Assembly (NCBI GenBank): GCA_013694795.1
Contig: JACDBS010000030.1
Coordinates: forward strand, 1-7,008
Reading direction: 5' to 3'
DNA: 7,008 nt
DNA from: Chloroflexota bacterium
GTDB lineage: Bacteria; Chloroflexota; Limnocylindria; QHBO01
Shown: positions 1-6,147 of the stretch, one piece after another
Numbering within the stretch: position 1 is the first letter of the stretch
Layout of the letters: each line of letters opens with the position of its first letter
Notes under the pieces: generated by a model
Seen by the model: the letters and a program-made list of their open reading frames with translations, nothing else
Told to the model about the DNA's origin: nothing
Databases searched by the model: none
Program-made: the position numbers and the translations under genes

Positions 1-123
1 TTCGTCATGTTCGAGGTCGCTCCGCTGGACGCCTGGACCATCGTTGCGTCCATCGTGTTCTTCGCGCTCATCGGCCTCATCTACGCGCTCGTCCTGCCGC
101 CACCAGCAGTCCCCCGGTACTGA
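1..123 (+). CDS. C-terminal end of a membrane protein (partial)
   Basis: The reading frame is open from the first base and ends at a TGA, giving the last 40 residues of a protein whose start lies outside the window. After a short segment (FVMFEVAPLDAW) there is one hydrophobic stretch, about residues 13-33 of the visible part (TIVASIVFFALIGLIYALVL), followed by a short proline-rich tail ending in VPRY. This is what a final transmembrane helix looks like. An ATG sits at codon 3, so a very short single-helix protein is possible, but no Shine-Dalgarno sequence can be seen because the window begins there. The family cannot be named from this fragment. It points towards the vapBC module on the other strand, so the two are convergent. 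Confidence 0.6.
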   Translation, partial: FVMFEVAPLDAWTIVASIVFFALIGLIYALVLPPPAVPRY

Positions 124-315
124 CCCCACTCCACCACGAGTCCAAGCGCCCTCCGCGTCGCTTCGCCGATCAGCGCTGCAGGAGTCCCTCAATGAGCTTA
201 ACGGCATACCAGATCGTTAGGCGACAGACGAATTGAGCTGGACCCATTCTGGGATCCGGCCCTTACTGCACCGTACCGATCTTCGGCGATGGCATGATCA
301 GCCGGCAGCCAGGCG
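124..315. other. Convergent spacer without a recognisable gene
   Basis: This spacer separates the 3' ends of the membrane-protein fragment and the toxin gene. No coding frame looks convincing. It holds a short imperfect hairpin at 240-257 (GGACCC, loop ATTCT, GGG-A-TCC with one bulged base) and an inverted repeat TAACG...CGTTA near 200-220. Neither is followed by a T-run, so neither is a clear intrinsic terminator. Confidence 0.4.
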
Positions 316-690
316 TCAGCGGACCAGCATCACCTGCGGACCATCGGCGACATCGGCCCAGGCGCTGTCAGCCGTCGCAACGGCCAGGCCGAGCCGCAGG
401 CCGAGCGCCAGGCAGAGGCGGTCCGCCAGCGAGAGCGCGGTGCCGATACGCCACAGGTCGGCGGCACGCTCGGCGTCCTCGGCGGTGACGTCGACCACGC
501 GCAGCCCGAATGACGCGAGCAGGCGCGCCACGAGCCCCGCAGGGGCTCCATGCTGGCGTGTCTTCTGGAGGATCTCCGACCAGTTCGCCGCGCCGATGAT
601 CCCCTCCATCAGCAGCGGCTCAGCCTCGTCCGCCCCCGGCTCCTCCTGGAGCCAGGCGAGGACCAGCGACGCGTCGACCACCACGCTCAT
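316..690 (-). CDS. vapC: PIN-domain ribonuclease toxin, VapC-like
   Basis: The 124-residue product has the length and layout of a VapC-type PIN-domain nuclease, a Mg2+-dependent RNase that cleaves RNA when not bound by its antitoxin. The conserved acidic positions of the fold are visible: Asp6 in the opening strand (VVVDASLVLAWL), Glu39 (NWSE), Asp90 (LSLADRLCLA) and Asp108 (ATADSAW). The full set suggests an active enzyme. Its ATG overlaps the antitoxin stop codon by 4 bp (ATGA), so translation is probably coupled and the antitoxin is made first, the usual vapBC arrangement. The protein ends in MLVR with no truncation. The PIN assignment is strong. The symbol rests on the pairing with an AbrB-type antitoxin, and the RNA target cannot be predicted from sequence. 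Confidence 0.9.
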   Translation of the reverse strand: MSVVVDASLVLAWLQEEPGADEAEPLLMEGIIGAANWSEILQKTRQHGAPAGLVARLLASFGLRVVDVTAEDAERAADLWRIGTALSLADRLCLALGLRLGLAVATADSAWADVADGPQVMLVR

Positions 691-941
691 CCGGGACGAG
701 ACTCCTTCGCCGCCGCGGACCGGCGCTCGGCGACCAGCTCGTCGCGCATGCTCACCTCCACATCCGCGAAGAGCGAACGGAGGCGCGCCCTGACCGATTC
801 CCGCCGAAGGAGCACGACCGCGTCGCCCTCCACCATCGCCACCAGCACGCTCCCCTCCTGGAGGCCCAGCTGACGGCGAATCTCCACCGGGATCACGACC
901 CTGCCTTTTGGTCCCACTGAAACGGTCATGGTGTCACTCAT
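687..941 (-). CDS. vapB: AbrB/SpoVT-type antitoxin, VapB-like
   Basis: The 84-residue product begins with a swapped-hairpin AbrB-type DNA-binding domain, about residues 5-48, carrying the signature VSVGPKGRVVIPVEIRRQLG. The rest (RESVRARLRSLFADVEV... to the end) is charged, probably helical, and would be the segment that wraps and blocks the toxin. Such proteins neutralise the PIN toxin and, with it, repress their own promoter. The gene is first in the two-gene unit and overlaps the toxin by 4 bp. The start is ambiguous: ATG at 941 gives MSDTM..., and an in-frame ATG at 929 (residue 5) would still keep the whole domain. A third ATG at 949 opens only Met-Asn-Lys-stop, and that stop overlaps the 941 start as ATGA. 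The best Shine-Dalgarno-like sequence (AGGTG) precedes the ATG at 949. Confidence 0.88.
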   Translation of the reverse strand: MSDTMTVSVGPKGRVVIPVEIRRQLGLQEGSVLVAMVEGDAVVLLRRESVRARLRSLFADVEVSMRDELVAERRSAAAKESRPG

Positions 942-958
942 TTGTTCATGGTGTCACC
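926..958. promoter_or_regulatory. Candidate vapBC operator: paired palindromic repeats
   Basis: The 12-bp sequence TCATGGTGTCAC occurs twice, at 926-937 and 946-957. Each copy contains an odd-length palindrome: GGTG-T-CACC is complete in the copy nearer the promoter (950-958), and GTG-T-CAC is kept in the other. The centres are 20 bp apart, about two helical turns, so two bound dimers would lie on the same DNA face. The repeats span the candidate antitoxin start codons. Toxin-antitoxin complexes usually bind such repeats to autoregulate. The repeats are seen directly; the operator role is inferred. Confidence 0.45.
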
Positions 959-1074
959 TAATGCGTCGTCCCGTCAAGAGGGCGGGCCTGGACAGTCCGG
1001 GATCCTCCTCATCGTCATCGGGGTGGTCGTCGGCGTGCGTCGACCTGCCGATCTTGCTTGAGCGTCGCGTCCGG

Positions 1075-1356
1075 TCACCCGACGCGGTGCAAGCGGAGCC
1101 TCTGCGCGGGTCGAGCGTCTGGGGCGCGGGGTTCGGGTCCGTTCCAGATCAGCGTCTCCGGAGCGATGTCGACGCCACCAGGCCATGTGACCGTACCGCC
1201 ATCGATGAACGCCGCCTCGAAGATCTCGCGACGTTCTCGAACGGGCTCCAGGACGCCACCCATCAGCAGGTCCTGAACATCACGCTCCACGACGTCCCCA
1301 TTCGAAAGTGTCAGGCGGAGCCAATGACCCTCAAGCGGAGTGACTGCGGCGACCAG
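1075..1356 (-). CDS. DUF2442 domain protein with no ordinary start codon (possible remnant)
   Basis: The frame encodes a recognisable DUF2442 domain: VTPLEGHWLRLTLSNGDVVE at the start, then a loop region, then the family's hallmark ending GTVTWPGGVDIAPETL, followed by an arginine-rich tail of about 20 residues. DUF2442 proteins are small (about 75-100 residues), of unknown biochemical role, and often sit beside DUF4160 or in toxin-antitoxin-like pairs. No DUF4160 gene is seen here. There is no ATG, GTG or TTG ahead of the domain. The first usual start is GTG at 1290, which would remove the opening beta-strands. The left-hand limit given here is an in-frame CTG at 1356. The frame is the same as that of the large regulator, whose TGA stop lies 6 codons upstream of that CTG. 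Either an unusual start or readthrough is used, or this is a 5'-truncated remnant. Confidence 0.6.
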   Translation of the reverse strand: MVAAVTPLEGHWLRLTLSNGDVVERDVQDLLMGGVLEPVRERREIFEAAFIDGGTVTWPGGVDIAPETLIWNGPEPRAPDARPAQRLRLHRVG

Positions 1357-1374
1357 AGTGGCCGATGTCCGCCC

Positions 1375-4300
1375 TCAATCCTGGAGCTCAAGGATCAACC
1401 GCTCGGTACGCTTCGCACTGACGACGTTTCCCTTACGCCGATAGCGGTCGAGGGCGGCCGTCAGGGCCTCCCTCGCCTCGTCACGCCGGTCGGCCAGTCG
1501 CAGCACCTCGCCCAGGACGGCGAGCGCATCCCCCTGGGCATTGATGTACTCGCCGCTCTCCCGCATGGCGACCGCCTCGCGCGCCACCCTCTCGGCCGCC
1601 TCCGGCTCGCCGCGATGCGCCAGCACCAGCCCCATCACCTGGCGGCCCAGCGCCTGCGACTCCTGGTCGCTGGCCGCGGCGGTATCGGTCGTGATGCGCG
1701 CGTAGCGCTCTGCCTCGTCCCATCGCCCCAGCTCGACGAGCGTCATGGCCACGTGTCCCGCGCTCGTCGACGAGTAGGCACGGTCGCCCGTGGCCGCCAT
1801 AGTCTCGTAGCTGCGAACCGCCACCTCGTATGCGCGCTCCGGGTCTCCGGCGAGTAGCTCCAGCGGCCCCAGGAAGTGGCCCCCGGTGCTGTTGACGATC
1901 TGCGTCAGGCCGATCTCCCGGGCAAGCTGGTCGCCGCGTGCCATGTCGGCGCGACCCTCCTCGAATTCGCCGCGCATCGCCTTCAATCCGCCCACCGCCC
2001 GCAGGGCGCCTGCTTCGATGCCGCGCCGTCCAGGGTGGTCGGCGATCAGGCGCTCGATCCGACGGATCGCCTCGTCCACCGGGGTCGGTCCCCAATAGAG
2101 GCAGACTGTCACCCAGTGGCCCAGGTGGGCGCGGCCCTTCGACTCCGGCGGAACTCGCTCGAGCGCCTCCCTCACGAGTCGCTCGGCCTCCGTGACCCGT
2201 CCCAGGAAAAACAAATTCGAACCGACCAGCTCAGTTGCCGTCCCCCACCCCACAATGTCGCCCTCCGCGTCGAGGAACCTCGCGAGCTCTTCGGCGCGCG
2301 CCACGACATCGCCCGGCTCGAGCGACTCGAGCGAGCTGCGCACCTCGAGCAGCAGGACCTCGGCGCGCGCCGCTCCAACCGAATCGTCCAGCGCCCGGTA
2401 CCCGGCGATCGCCTCCTCAAGGCGTTCGCGGGCGGGCCGAACCTCGGCATGGAACTCGAGCACCTGGCCCAGCCGCTCCAGCAGCCGCGGCCGCAGCGGG
2501 TCGTCGCCGATCAGCTCCGCCGCGCGCTCCAGGAGCGGGCGCGCGCCGGCATAGTCGCCGCGCTCCAGGGCGCGAATCCCCGCCGACCCCAGGTAGCCGG
2601 CCGCCCGGCGAGTGAGGTCGGGCGTGTCTCCATCGGCCAGGGCCAGCTCGGATCGGTACCGATGCGCCTGCTCGAGGTGGTGTCCAAGGATCTCCTCGTA
2701 CTCCGTCCTCCGCTCGCCCGACGTCGCCTCGAGCCAGTCTGCGAAGCGCTCGTGGAGCTCGGCCCGCGCCTGCTTCGGCATGGAGTCGTAGGCCGCGTCC
2801 CGGATGAGCAGGTGTCGGAACCGATACGCTTCGTCGCCGCTGAACGCCGATCGATCCGGGCGCAGCAGCTCCTTGCGCATCAGTCCCAGCAGGTGCGACG
2901 GCACCTGCGGCCGGACGAGGTCCGGCACCAGCGCCGCGACGGCGCTGGCATGGAAGACCTTGCCTTCAACCGCCCCGCACTCCATCACCGACCGCTCAGG
3001 GCGATCCAGCCGGTCCAGCCGCGCGGCGAGCAGCGCCTGGATCGTCGGTGGCACAGTGATGCGACGGAGGTCGCGCGCCGCGATCCAACTGCCGTTCGAG
3101 CGTACCAGCGATCCATCATCGATCAGCATCGCCAGCAGCTCCTCTACAAACAGCGGGTTCCCGTCCGCCGCCTCCACAATCCTCTGTCGCACTTCCTGTG
3201 CGAGATCCGCGCGTCCGAGCAGGTTGACCACCAGCTCGTCCGACTCGTCGGGCCGGAGCGGCTCGAGCTGAAGCGTCGTTGCCGCAAACTTGCCGCCGCC
3301 CCATGCGGGGCGCGCCTCCAGCAACTCCTGCCGGCCGACGCAGAGGAGAAGGATCGGCGCATCCCGTGACCAGTCGGCGATGTGCTCAACCAGGTCCAGG
3401 AGGCTCGGCTCGGCCCAGTGCACGTCGTCGAAGAGCAGAACCAGCGGCCGCTCACCGGCCAGCGCCTCAAAGAGACGTCGCATGGCCCAGAAGGTCTCCT
3501 CGGGGTCGGGCGCTCCCTCGCCGAGGCCAACAGTGTCGGTCACGCGTTCCACGATCCGCGTGCCATCCGTCGCACCGCTGGCCGTGACCAGGGCCGCGAT
3601 CTTCTCCCGCGCCTCCGCCGGCGCATCGTCGTCGCCGATGCCTGCCGCCTGGTGGACCATCTCGCGCACGGGCCAGAAGGTGATTCCCTGTCCGTACGAG
3701 AGGCATCGACCGTGGAGCAGGCGCGCCTCGGCATCAAGTCCTATCAGGAACTCGTTAACCAATCTCGATTTGCCGACGCCCGCCGAGCCGAGGATGGTGA
3801 AGAGGTGGCAGAGGCGATCGGCTGTCGTGCCCGCGAAGGCCTCGGCCAATAGTTTTTGCTGGCGCACGCGGCCGACCATCGGCGCATCCCCACGTCGGGC
3901 TGATCCCGCAGCCCCCGCGAGCACCGCCAGCAGCCGGAAGGCATGGATCGGTTCCGTCTTGCCCTTGACCGCCATCGCCTCGAGCGGCTCGACACTCACC
4001 GCGTCGCGCACGAGCCGGTGGGTCGCGCCTCCAATGACGACTTCTCCAGTCCGGGCCGCTTCTTCCAGCCGCTTGGCCACGTTGACAGCATCGCCCGTGA
4101 CGAACCGCTGCCCAGCACCCGCGTCGCCGGCCACCACCTCGCCCGTGTTGACGCCGATGCGCCAGCCGATCGAGACTCCCAGCCGCTCCCGCATTTCGCC
4201 GTCGAGCTCCGCCAACCGATCGCGAACCGCGAGCGCGGCTCGGACCGCTCGCAGCGCGTCGTCCTCGTTAACCCGCGGGATCCCGAAGACGGCCATGGCT

Positions 4301-4584
4301 GCGTCGCCGATGAACTTCTCGACGACCCCTCCGTGCAGCTCCACGATCCTGCGGACTTCGTCGAAGTGCCTCGTCATCACTCGCCGCAGTGATTCGGGAT
4401 CCAGGCGCTCCCCGACCGCCGTCGAGCCTGCAACATCGGCGAAGAGCACGGTGACAACCTTGCGTACCTCCGACTGCGCCTCCACCCTGAGAGGCGCTTC
4501 CGGCGTCGGGAGGACCGTGCCGCAGCGCGAGCAAAAAAGCGCCTCTTCCTGGTTCTCCGAGCCGCATGCGGGACAGGCTGTCAC
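1375..4584 (-). CDS. Zinc ribbon-class III cyclase-STAND ATPase-TPR regulator
   Basis: This 1069-residue soluble signalling protein has four parts. Residues 1-25 form a zinc ribbon with Cys4, Cys7, Cys18 and Cys21. Residues about 40-220 are a class III nucleotide cyclase domain with every expected active-site position: metal-binding Asp50 (LFADVAGST) and Asp94 (KFIGDAAMAVFG), base-selecting Lys90 and Asp165, and transition-state Asn168 and Arg172 (GDAVNVAKRLE). The Lys/Asp pair favours ATP, so cAMP is the likely product. Residues about 235-620 are an AAA/STAND-type ATPase with a VGR entry motif, Walker A at 266-273 (GSAGVGKS) and Walker B at 381-387 (LVLLFDD, then VHWAEPS). The remainder is helical TPR-like repeats, probably the sensor or protein-binding part. 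No LuxR helix-turn-helix is seen at the end, so it is not an ordinary LAL transcription factor. The start is GTG with no Shine-Dalgarno sequence. It is transcribed away from the small membrane-protein gene. The ligand and partners are unknown. Confidence 0.93.
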   Translation of the reverse strand: MTACPACGSENQEEALFCSRCGTVLPTPEAPLRVEAQSEVRKVVTVLFADVAGSTAVGERLDPESLRRVMTRHFDEVRRIVELHGGVVEKFIGDAAMAVFGIPRVNEDDALRAVRAALAVRDRLAELDGEMRERLGVSIGWRIGVNTGEVVAGDAGAGQRFVTGDAVNVAKRLEEAARTGEVVIGGATHRLVRDAVSVEPLEAMAVKGKTEPIHAFRLLAVLAGAAGSARRGDAPMVGRVRQQKLLAEAFAGTTADRLCHLFTILGSAGVGKSRLVNEFLIGLDAEARLLHGRCLSYGQGITFWPVREMVHQAAGIGDDDAPAEAREKIAALVTASGATDGTRIVERVTDTVGLGEGAPDPEETFWAMRRLFEALAGERPLVLLFDDVHWAEPSLLDLVEHIADWSRDAPILLLCVGRQELLEARPAWGGGKFAATTLQLEPLRPDESDELVVNLLGRADLAQEVRQRIVEAADGNPLFVEELLAMLIDDGSLVRSNGSWIAARDLRRITVPPTIQALLAARLDRLDRPERSVMECGAVEGKVFHASAVAALVPDLVRPQVPSHLLGLMRKELLRPDRSAFSGDEAYRFRHLLIRDAAYDSMPKQARAELHERFADWLEATSGERRTEYEEILGHHLEQAHRYRSELALADGDTPDLTRRAAGYLGSAGIRALERGDYAGARPLLERAAELIGDDPLRPRLLERLGQVLEFHAEVRPARERLEEAIAGYRALDDSVGAARAEVLLLEVRSSLESLEPGDVVARAEELARFLDAEGDIVGWGTATELVGSNLFFLGRVTEAERLVREALERVPPESKGRAHLGHWVTVCLYWGPTPVDEAIRRIERLIADHPGRRGIEAGALRAVGGLKAMRGEFEEGRADMARGDQLAREIGLTQIVNSTGGHFLGPLELLAGDPERAYEVAVRSYETMAATGDRAYSSTSAGHVAMTLVELGRWDEAERYARITTDTAAASDQESQALGRQVMGLVLAHRGEPEAAERVAREAVAMRESGEYINAQGDALAVLGEVLRLADRRDEAREALTAALDRYRRKGNVVSAKRTERLILELQD

Positions 4585-4596
4585 GCGGCAAGTCTA
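4585..4596 (-). promoter_or_regulatory. Possible -10 box of a leaderless regulator mRNA
   Basis: The GTG start of the regulator has no Shine-Dalgarno sequence. On the minus strand it is preceded by TAGACT with a gap of 6 nt. TANNNT at this distance is the pattern of leaderless transcripts in several high-GC phyla. No good -35 box lies 16-18 bp further up: TTGACG is present at 4603-4608 but is too close. The call is tentative. Confidence 0.3.
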
Positions 4597-4631
4597 TCGG
4601 TGCGTCAATGGACCCAGGTCACAAGCCGATC

Positions 4632-4649
4632 GTGCGCCGTCCCGCGCAC
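4632..4649. repeat. Perfect inverted repeat in the divergent spacer
   Basis: GTGCGC and GCGCAC, exact reverse complements, flank the 6-nt spacer CGTCCC. The repeat lies between the divergent regulator and membrane-protein genes, about 48 bp from the regulator start and 95 bp from the other. It has no T-run, so a protein-binding site shared by both promoters is as plausible as an RNA hairpin. A 6-bp repeat in GC-rich DNA can arise by chance. Confidence 0.35.
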
Positions 4650-4743
4650 ACTGTCAGAGGTACAACAGTCTGAGATGAATTGTTGACCGAGAGAGTAAGG
4701 TGGGTCCGCGGGCAAAGAGGGCATACGTACGGGAGGGACGAGC

Positions 4744-5208
4744 GTGAATGGATCCGGCTCGACAGGCGGGTTTGACGCCCTTTCCAACGGCGGGCCAGCG
4801 CTCTTGGCGGCGATCATGGGCGCCACCCTCATCATCGTCGGACTCATCTTTGCCTCTCGCCTGGCGAACACCGCCTCAGCGGCTCTCACACGCGATGACC
4901 GCGGGCGCCTGCCGGCCGGCTTTGATGATGCCTGGTCGGCGCTTCGGCACGCCGCTTACTTTTGCCTGGCGGTCGTCAGCCTGGGCGTGTTGCTCCTGCT
5001 CGTTCCGGCACTGGGCTCCATCGGAGACGGATCGTCTTCCTCCCCGGATGGCGCGGTGACCGATGATGAAAAACCCGGCAAGGCCAACAAACCCGGCCAT
5101 GAGAACCGGGGAGACAGAGGCGACCGCGACCACGACGACGACGAAGGCACCGACGAAGGCATCAGCTCGGAGTCACCATCGCCAACACACTCTCCGTCCG
5201 CCAGCTGA
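4744..5208 (+). CDS. Small two-helix membrane protein with highly charged tail
   Basis: The product has 154 residues. A Gly/Ser-rich amino end is followed by a hydrophobic helix at about 19-37 (ALLAAIMGATLIIVGLIFA), a 30-residue polar loop with several charges (TRDDRGRLPAGFDDAW), and a second helix at about 70-91 (AYFCLAVVSLGVLLLLVPAL). Residues 94-154 are a low-complexity hydrophilic tail rich in Asp, Glu, Lys, Arg and Ser, including an acidic run DRDHDDDEGTDEG at about 127-139 and a Ser/Pro/Thr end. Both ends should lie on the same side of the membrane. The GTG start is fixed by a strong Shine-Dalgarno sequence, GGGAGGG at 4731-4737, 6 nt upstream. I do not recognise the family. The acidic run could bind cations, but that is only a suggestion. 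It is divergent from the cyclase-ATPase regulator, so shared control is possible. A TTGACC at 4683-4688 has no well-spaced -10 box. Confidence 0.8.
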   Translation: MNGSGSTGGFDALSNGGPALLAAIMGATLIIVGLIFASRLANTASAALTRDDRGRLPAGFDDAWSALRHAAYFCLAVVSLGVLLLLVPALGSIGDGSSSSPDGAVTDDEKPGKANKPGHENRGDRGDRDHDDDEGTDEGISSESPSPTHSPSAS

Positions 5209-5212
5209 CCAT

Positions 5213-5241
5213 GCGGCCGGCGTTGGCCGCGAGCGTTCGCG
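5213..5241 (+). terminator. Two adjacent GC-rich hairpins after the membrane-protein gene
   Basis: Five bases after the stop codon, GCGGCC and GGCCGC can pair across a 6-nt loop (5213-5230). CGCGA and TCGCG can then pair across a 4-nt loop (5228-5241), sharing bases with the first stem, so the two are alternative folds. No T-run follows, so an intrinsic terminator of the usual kind is not shown. The placement directly after the gene suggests 3'-end formation or mRNA protection. Confidence 0.3.
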
Positions 5242-5286
5242 TCTCCGACTCCGTCCAGACTCCGCGCCGCCACCTGCACCGCTTGC

Positions 5287-5316
5287 TTGACCAGCCCCAT
5301 CCGAGGTCGCTAGCCT
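5287..5316 (+). promoter_or_regulatory. Promoter of the truncated DUF433 copy
   Basis: TTGACC, an 18-bp spacer, then TAGCCT, with the ATG 7 nt after the last base of the -10 box. The intact DUF433 gene has the same arrangement (TTGACC, 17 bp, TAGGCT, 7 nt, ATG), so the promoter was copied with the coding start. The spacing suggests a leaderless mRNA. Confidence 0.5.
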
Positions 5317-5410
5317 CTGAAGCATGGCTCTGGACTGGCACGAACACATCACCGTTGATCCGGATATGCACGAGGGCCGCCCGACGATCCGCGGCATGCG
5401 CATCACCCTC
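5311..5410 (+). repeat. Diverged partial duplicate of the intact DUF433 locus
   Basis: This 100-bp stretch aligns without gaps to 6488-6587 with 81 identical bases by hand count. The match covers the -10 box, the 7-nt gap, and the first 29 codons. Beyond 5410 the similarity stops abruptly. Many differences are at third codon positions, so the two copies were probably once both functional genes. Confidence 0.75.
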
Positions 5411-5413
5411 TGA
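5324..5413 (+). pseudogene. Truncated DUF433 antitoxin-like gene
   Basis: ATG opens a 29-residue frame starting MALDWHEHITVDPDMHEG, then the DUF433 hallmark RPTIRGMRI, then Thr-Leu-stop. A whole DUF433 protein is about 75 residues, and the intact relative about 1.2 kb away continues here with VQDVLDYLGSGMS. The helical part that forms the DNA-binding and toxin-binding core is therefore missing, and none of the three forward frames past the TGA resumes it. No DUF5615 toxin gene follows; the next gene is on the other strand. The cut looks like a deletion or recombination junction rather than a point mutation, since the downstream DNA is unrelated. A 29-residue peptide may still be made because the promoter is intact. 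Confidence 0.8.
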
Positions 5414-5494
5414 ATGCCACGGGCGCATCGTAGCGACCGAGGCCGCTGAAACTAGACTTCGGTCAGTCCCCTTGGACGCGGGCCATGAGTCCTT

Positions 5495-5794
5495 CTAGGT
5501 CGTCTCGAATACGGACAGCTCGTAGAGAGCGACATCCGGAGCCGACGAGGCATCGACCTGATCTGCAGTCTGCTGCCTGACCGCCTGGACCTTCTCCTCG
5601 CTCGCCCGCATGTTCTCCTCGGTGTCCCAGAGGCTGATGCCGATGGCCTCGCCCTTGTCGCGGTCCACCAGCAACAGTTGGCCCTTGAATCCGGCGCACT
5701 CCCGAAGCACCGGAAGAACCCTCTCCCGGACGGAACGAATGCCCTCGTCGATCTTGTCCGGAGAGCCATGCACGGTTACGTGGCGTGCATACAT
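5495..5794 (-). CDS. Dimeric alpha/beta-barrel (ABM-like) protein
   Basis: The 99-residue product has the pattern of the antibiotic-biosynthesis-monooxygenase/dimeric alpha-beta barrel superfamily. It opens with a strand (MYARHVTVHG), then a helix containing the spaced residues typical of the fold (SPDKIDEGIRSVRERVLPVL), a Gly-Phe-Lys-Gly turn (ECAGFKGQLLLVDRD), a third strand ending in SLWDTEENM, a long helix, and a final strand (ALYELSVFE). Family members degrade haem, oxidise quinones or polyketides, or have no known activity. No residue here identifies a substrate. The start is fixed by AGGAGGAGGT at 5801-5810, 6 nt before the ATG. The frame stays open to 6097, but that extension is unlike the family and lies upstream of this ribosome-binding site. 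The gene stands alone, convergent with the truncated DUF433 copy. Confidence 0.85.
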   Translation of the reverse strand: MYARHVTVHGSPDKIDEGIRSVRERVLPVLRECAGFKGQLLLVDRDKGEAIGISLWDTEENMRASEEKVQAVRQQTADQVDASSAPDVALYELSVFETT

Positions 5795-5839
5795 GCCGCG
5801 ACCTCCTCCTGCTCGAATCGAGTCTCTGCCGACAAGGGC

Positions 5840-5868
5840 AGTAGACCCGAAGGCGAACTGACGGTCAA
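5840..5868 (-). promoter_or_regulatory. Promoter of the ABM-like gene
   Basis: Read on the minus strand: TTGACC (5868-5863), a 17-bp spacer, then TCTACT (5845-5840). The predicted RNA start is about 40 nt before the ATG, leaving room for the strong AGGAGGAGGT ribosome-binding site. The boxes match the sigma-70-type consensus at 5/6 and 4/6 positions. Confidence 0.5.
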
Positions 5869-6147
5869 CCGCTGTTTGGGCGTTGTCCGTGAGGACTAAC
5901 GCTCGAAACCTCTCGGCGCAGGGAGGTTCTCGTAAGCGGCCAGTAGTCGCCGCCCCGCTACTCCCGCTCCGGTCCCGACCGGGGGCAGGCTGCAAATCTG
6001 ACAGATTGACCTCGGCGTGGCGTCCGGCGAGCCGGTCGCGCGCGCGGACCGATTCGACGGCGGCTTCCGATTCCTCATCGCCGCCTGCTTCCTGCATCCC
6101 GCGGAGATCAGCCCCGACCTCGCGGGCTGAATCCTGCTTGAGACCGA
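5869..6147. other. Non-coding spacer between ABM-like gene and methyltransferase fragment
   Basis: The whole gap between the two genes is about 400 bp. Apart from the promoters listed separately I see no supported gene. Two short inverted repeats are present: AACCTC/GAGGTT with a 10-nt loop at 5907-5928, and CCGGT/ACCGG with a 4-nt loop at 5969-5982. A forward frame at 6002-6130 reads plausibly (FDGGFRFLIAACFLHPAEIS) but has no upstream start and follows a stop codon. At best it is a decayed gene end. Confidence 0.4.

Noticed and set aside
240..257. Hairpin near the 3' side of vapC as a terminator
   Set aside because: The stem is short, has a bulge and no T-run follows on either strand.
233..793. 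Forward frame of 186 codons opposite vapBC
   Set aside because: Low-complexity Arg/Ser/Ala product, antisense to two well-supported genes.
928..1857. Forward frame of 309 codons
   Set aside because: It crosses from the vapB leader over the DUF2442 frame into the regulator's 3' end and shows no domain; the minus-strand proteins explain the region.
1876..3369. Long forward frame of 497 codons
   Set aside because: It lies opposite the cyclase-ATPase-TPR gene and its Arg/Pro/Leu-rich product has no family pattern; it is a GC-rich shadow of the real gene.
3290..4678. Forward frame of 462 codons
   Set aside because: Serine- and arginine-rich translation of the strand opposite the ATPase and cyclase domains, whose motifs are clear on the minus strand.
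5795..6097. Amino-terminal extension of the ABM-like gene
   Set aside because: The extension is compositionally unlike the family and precedes a perfect AGGAGGAGGT ribosome-binding site placed 6 nt before the internal ATG.
6002..6130. Forward frame reading like a protein end (FDGGFRFLIAACFLHPAE)
   Set aside because: It follows directly on a stop codon, has only a weak internal GTG, no ribosome-binding site and no recognisable family.
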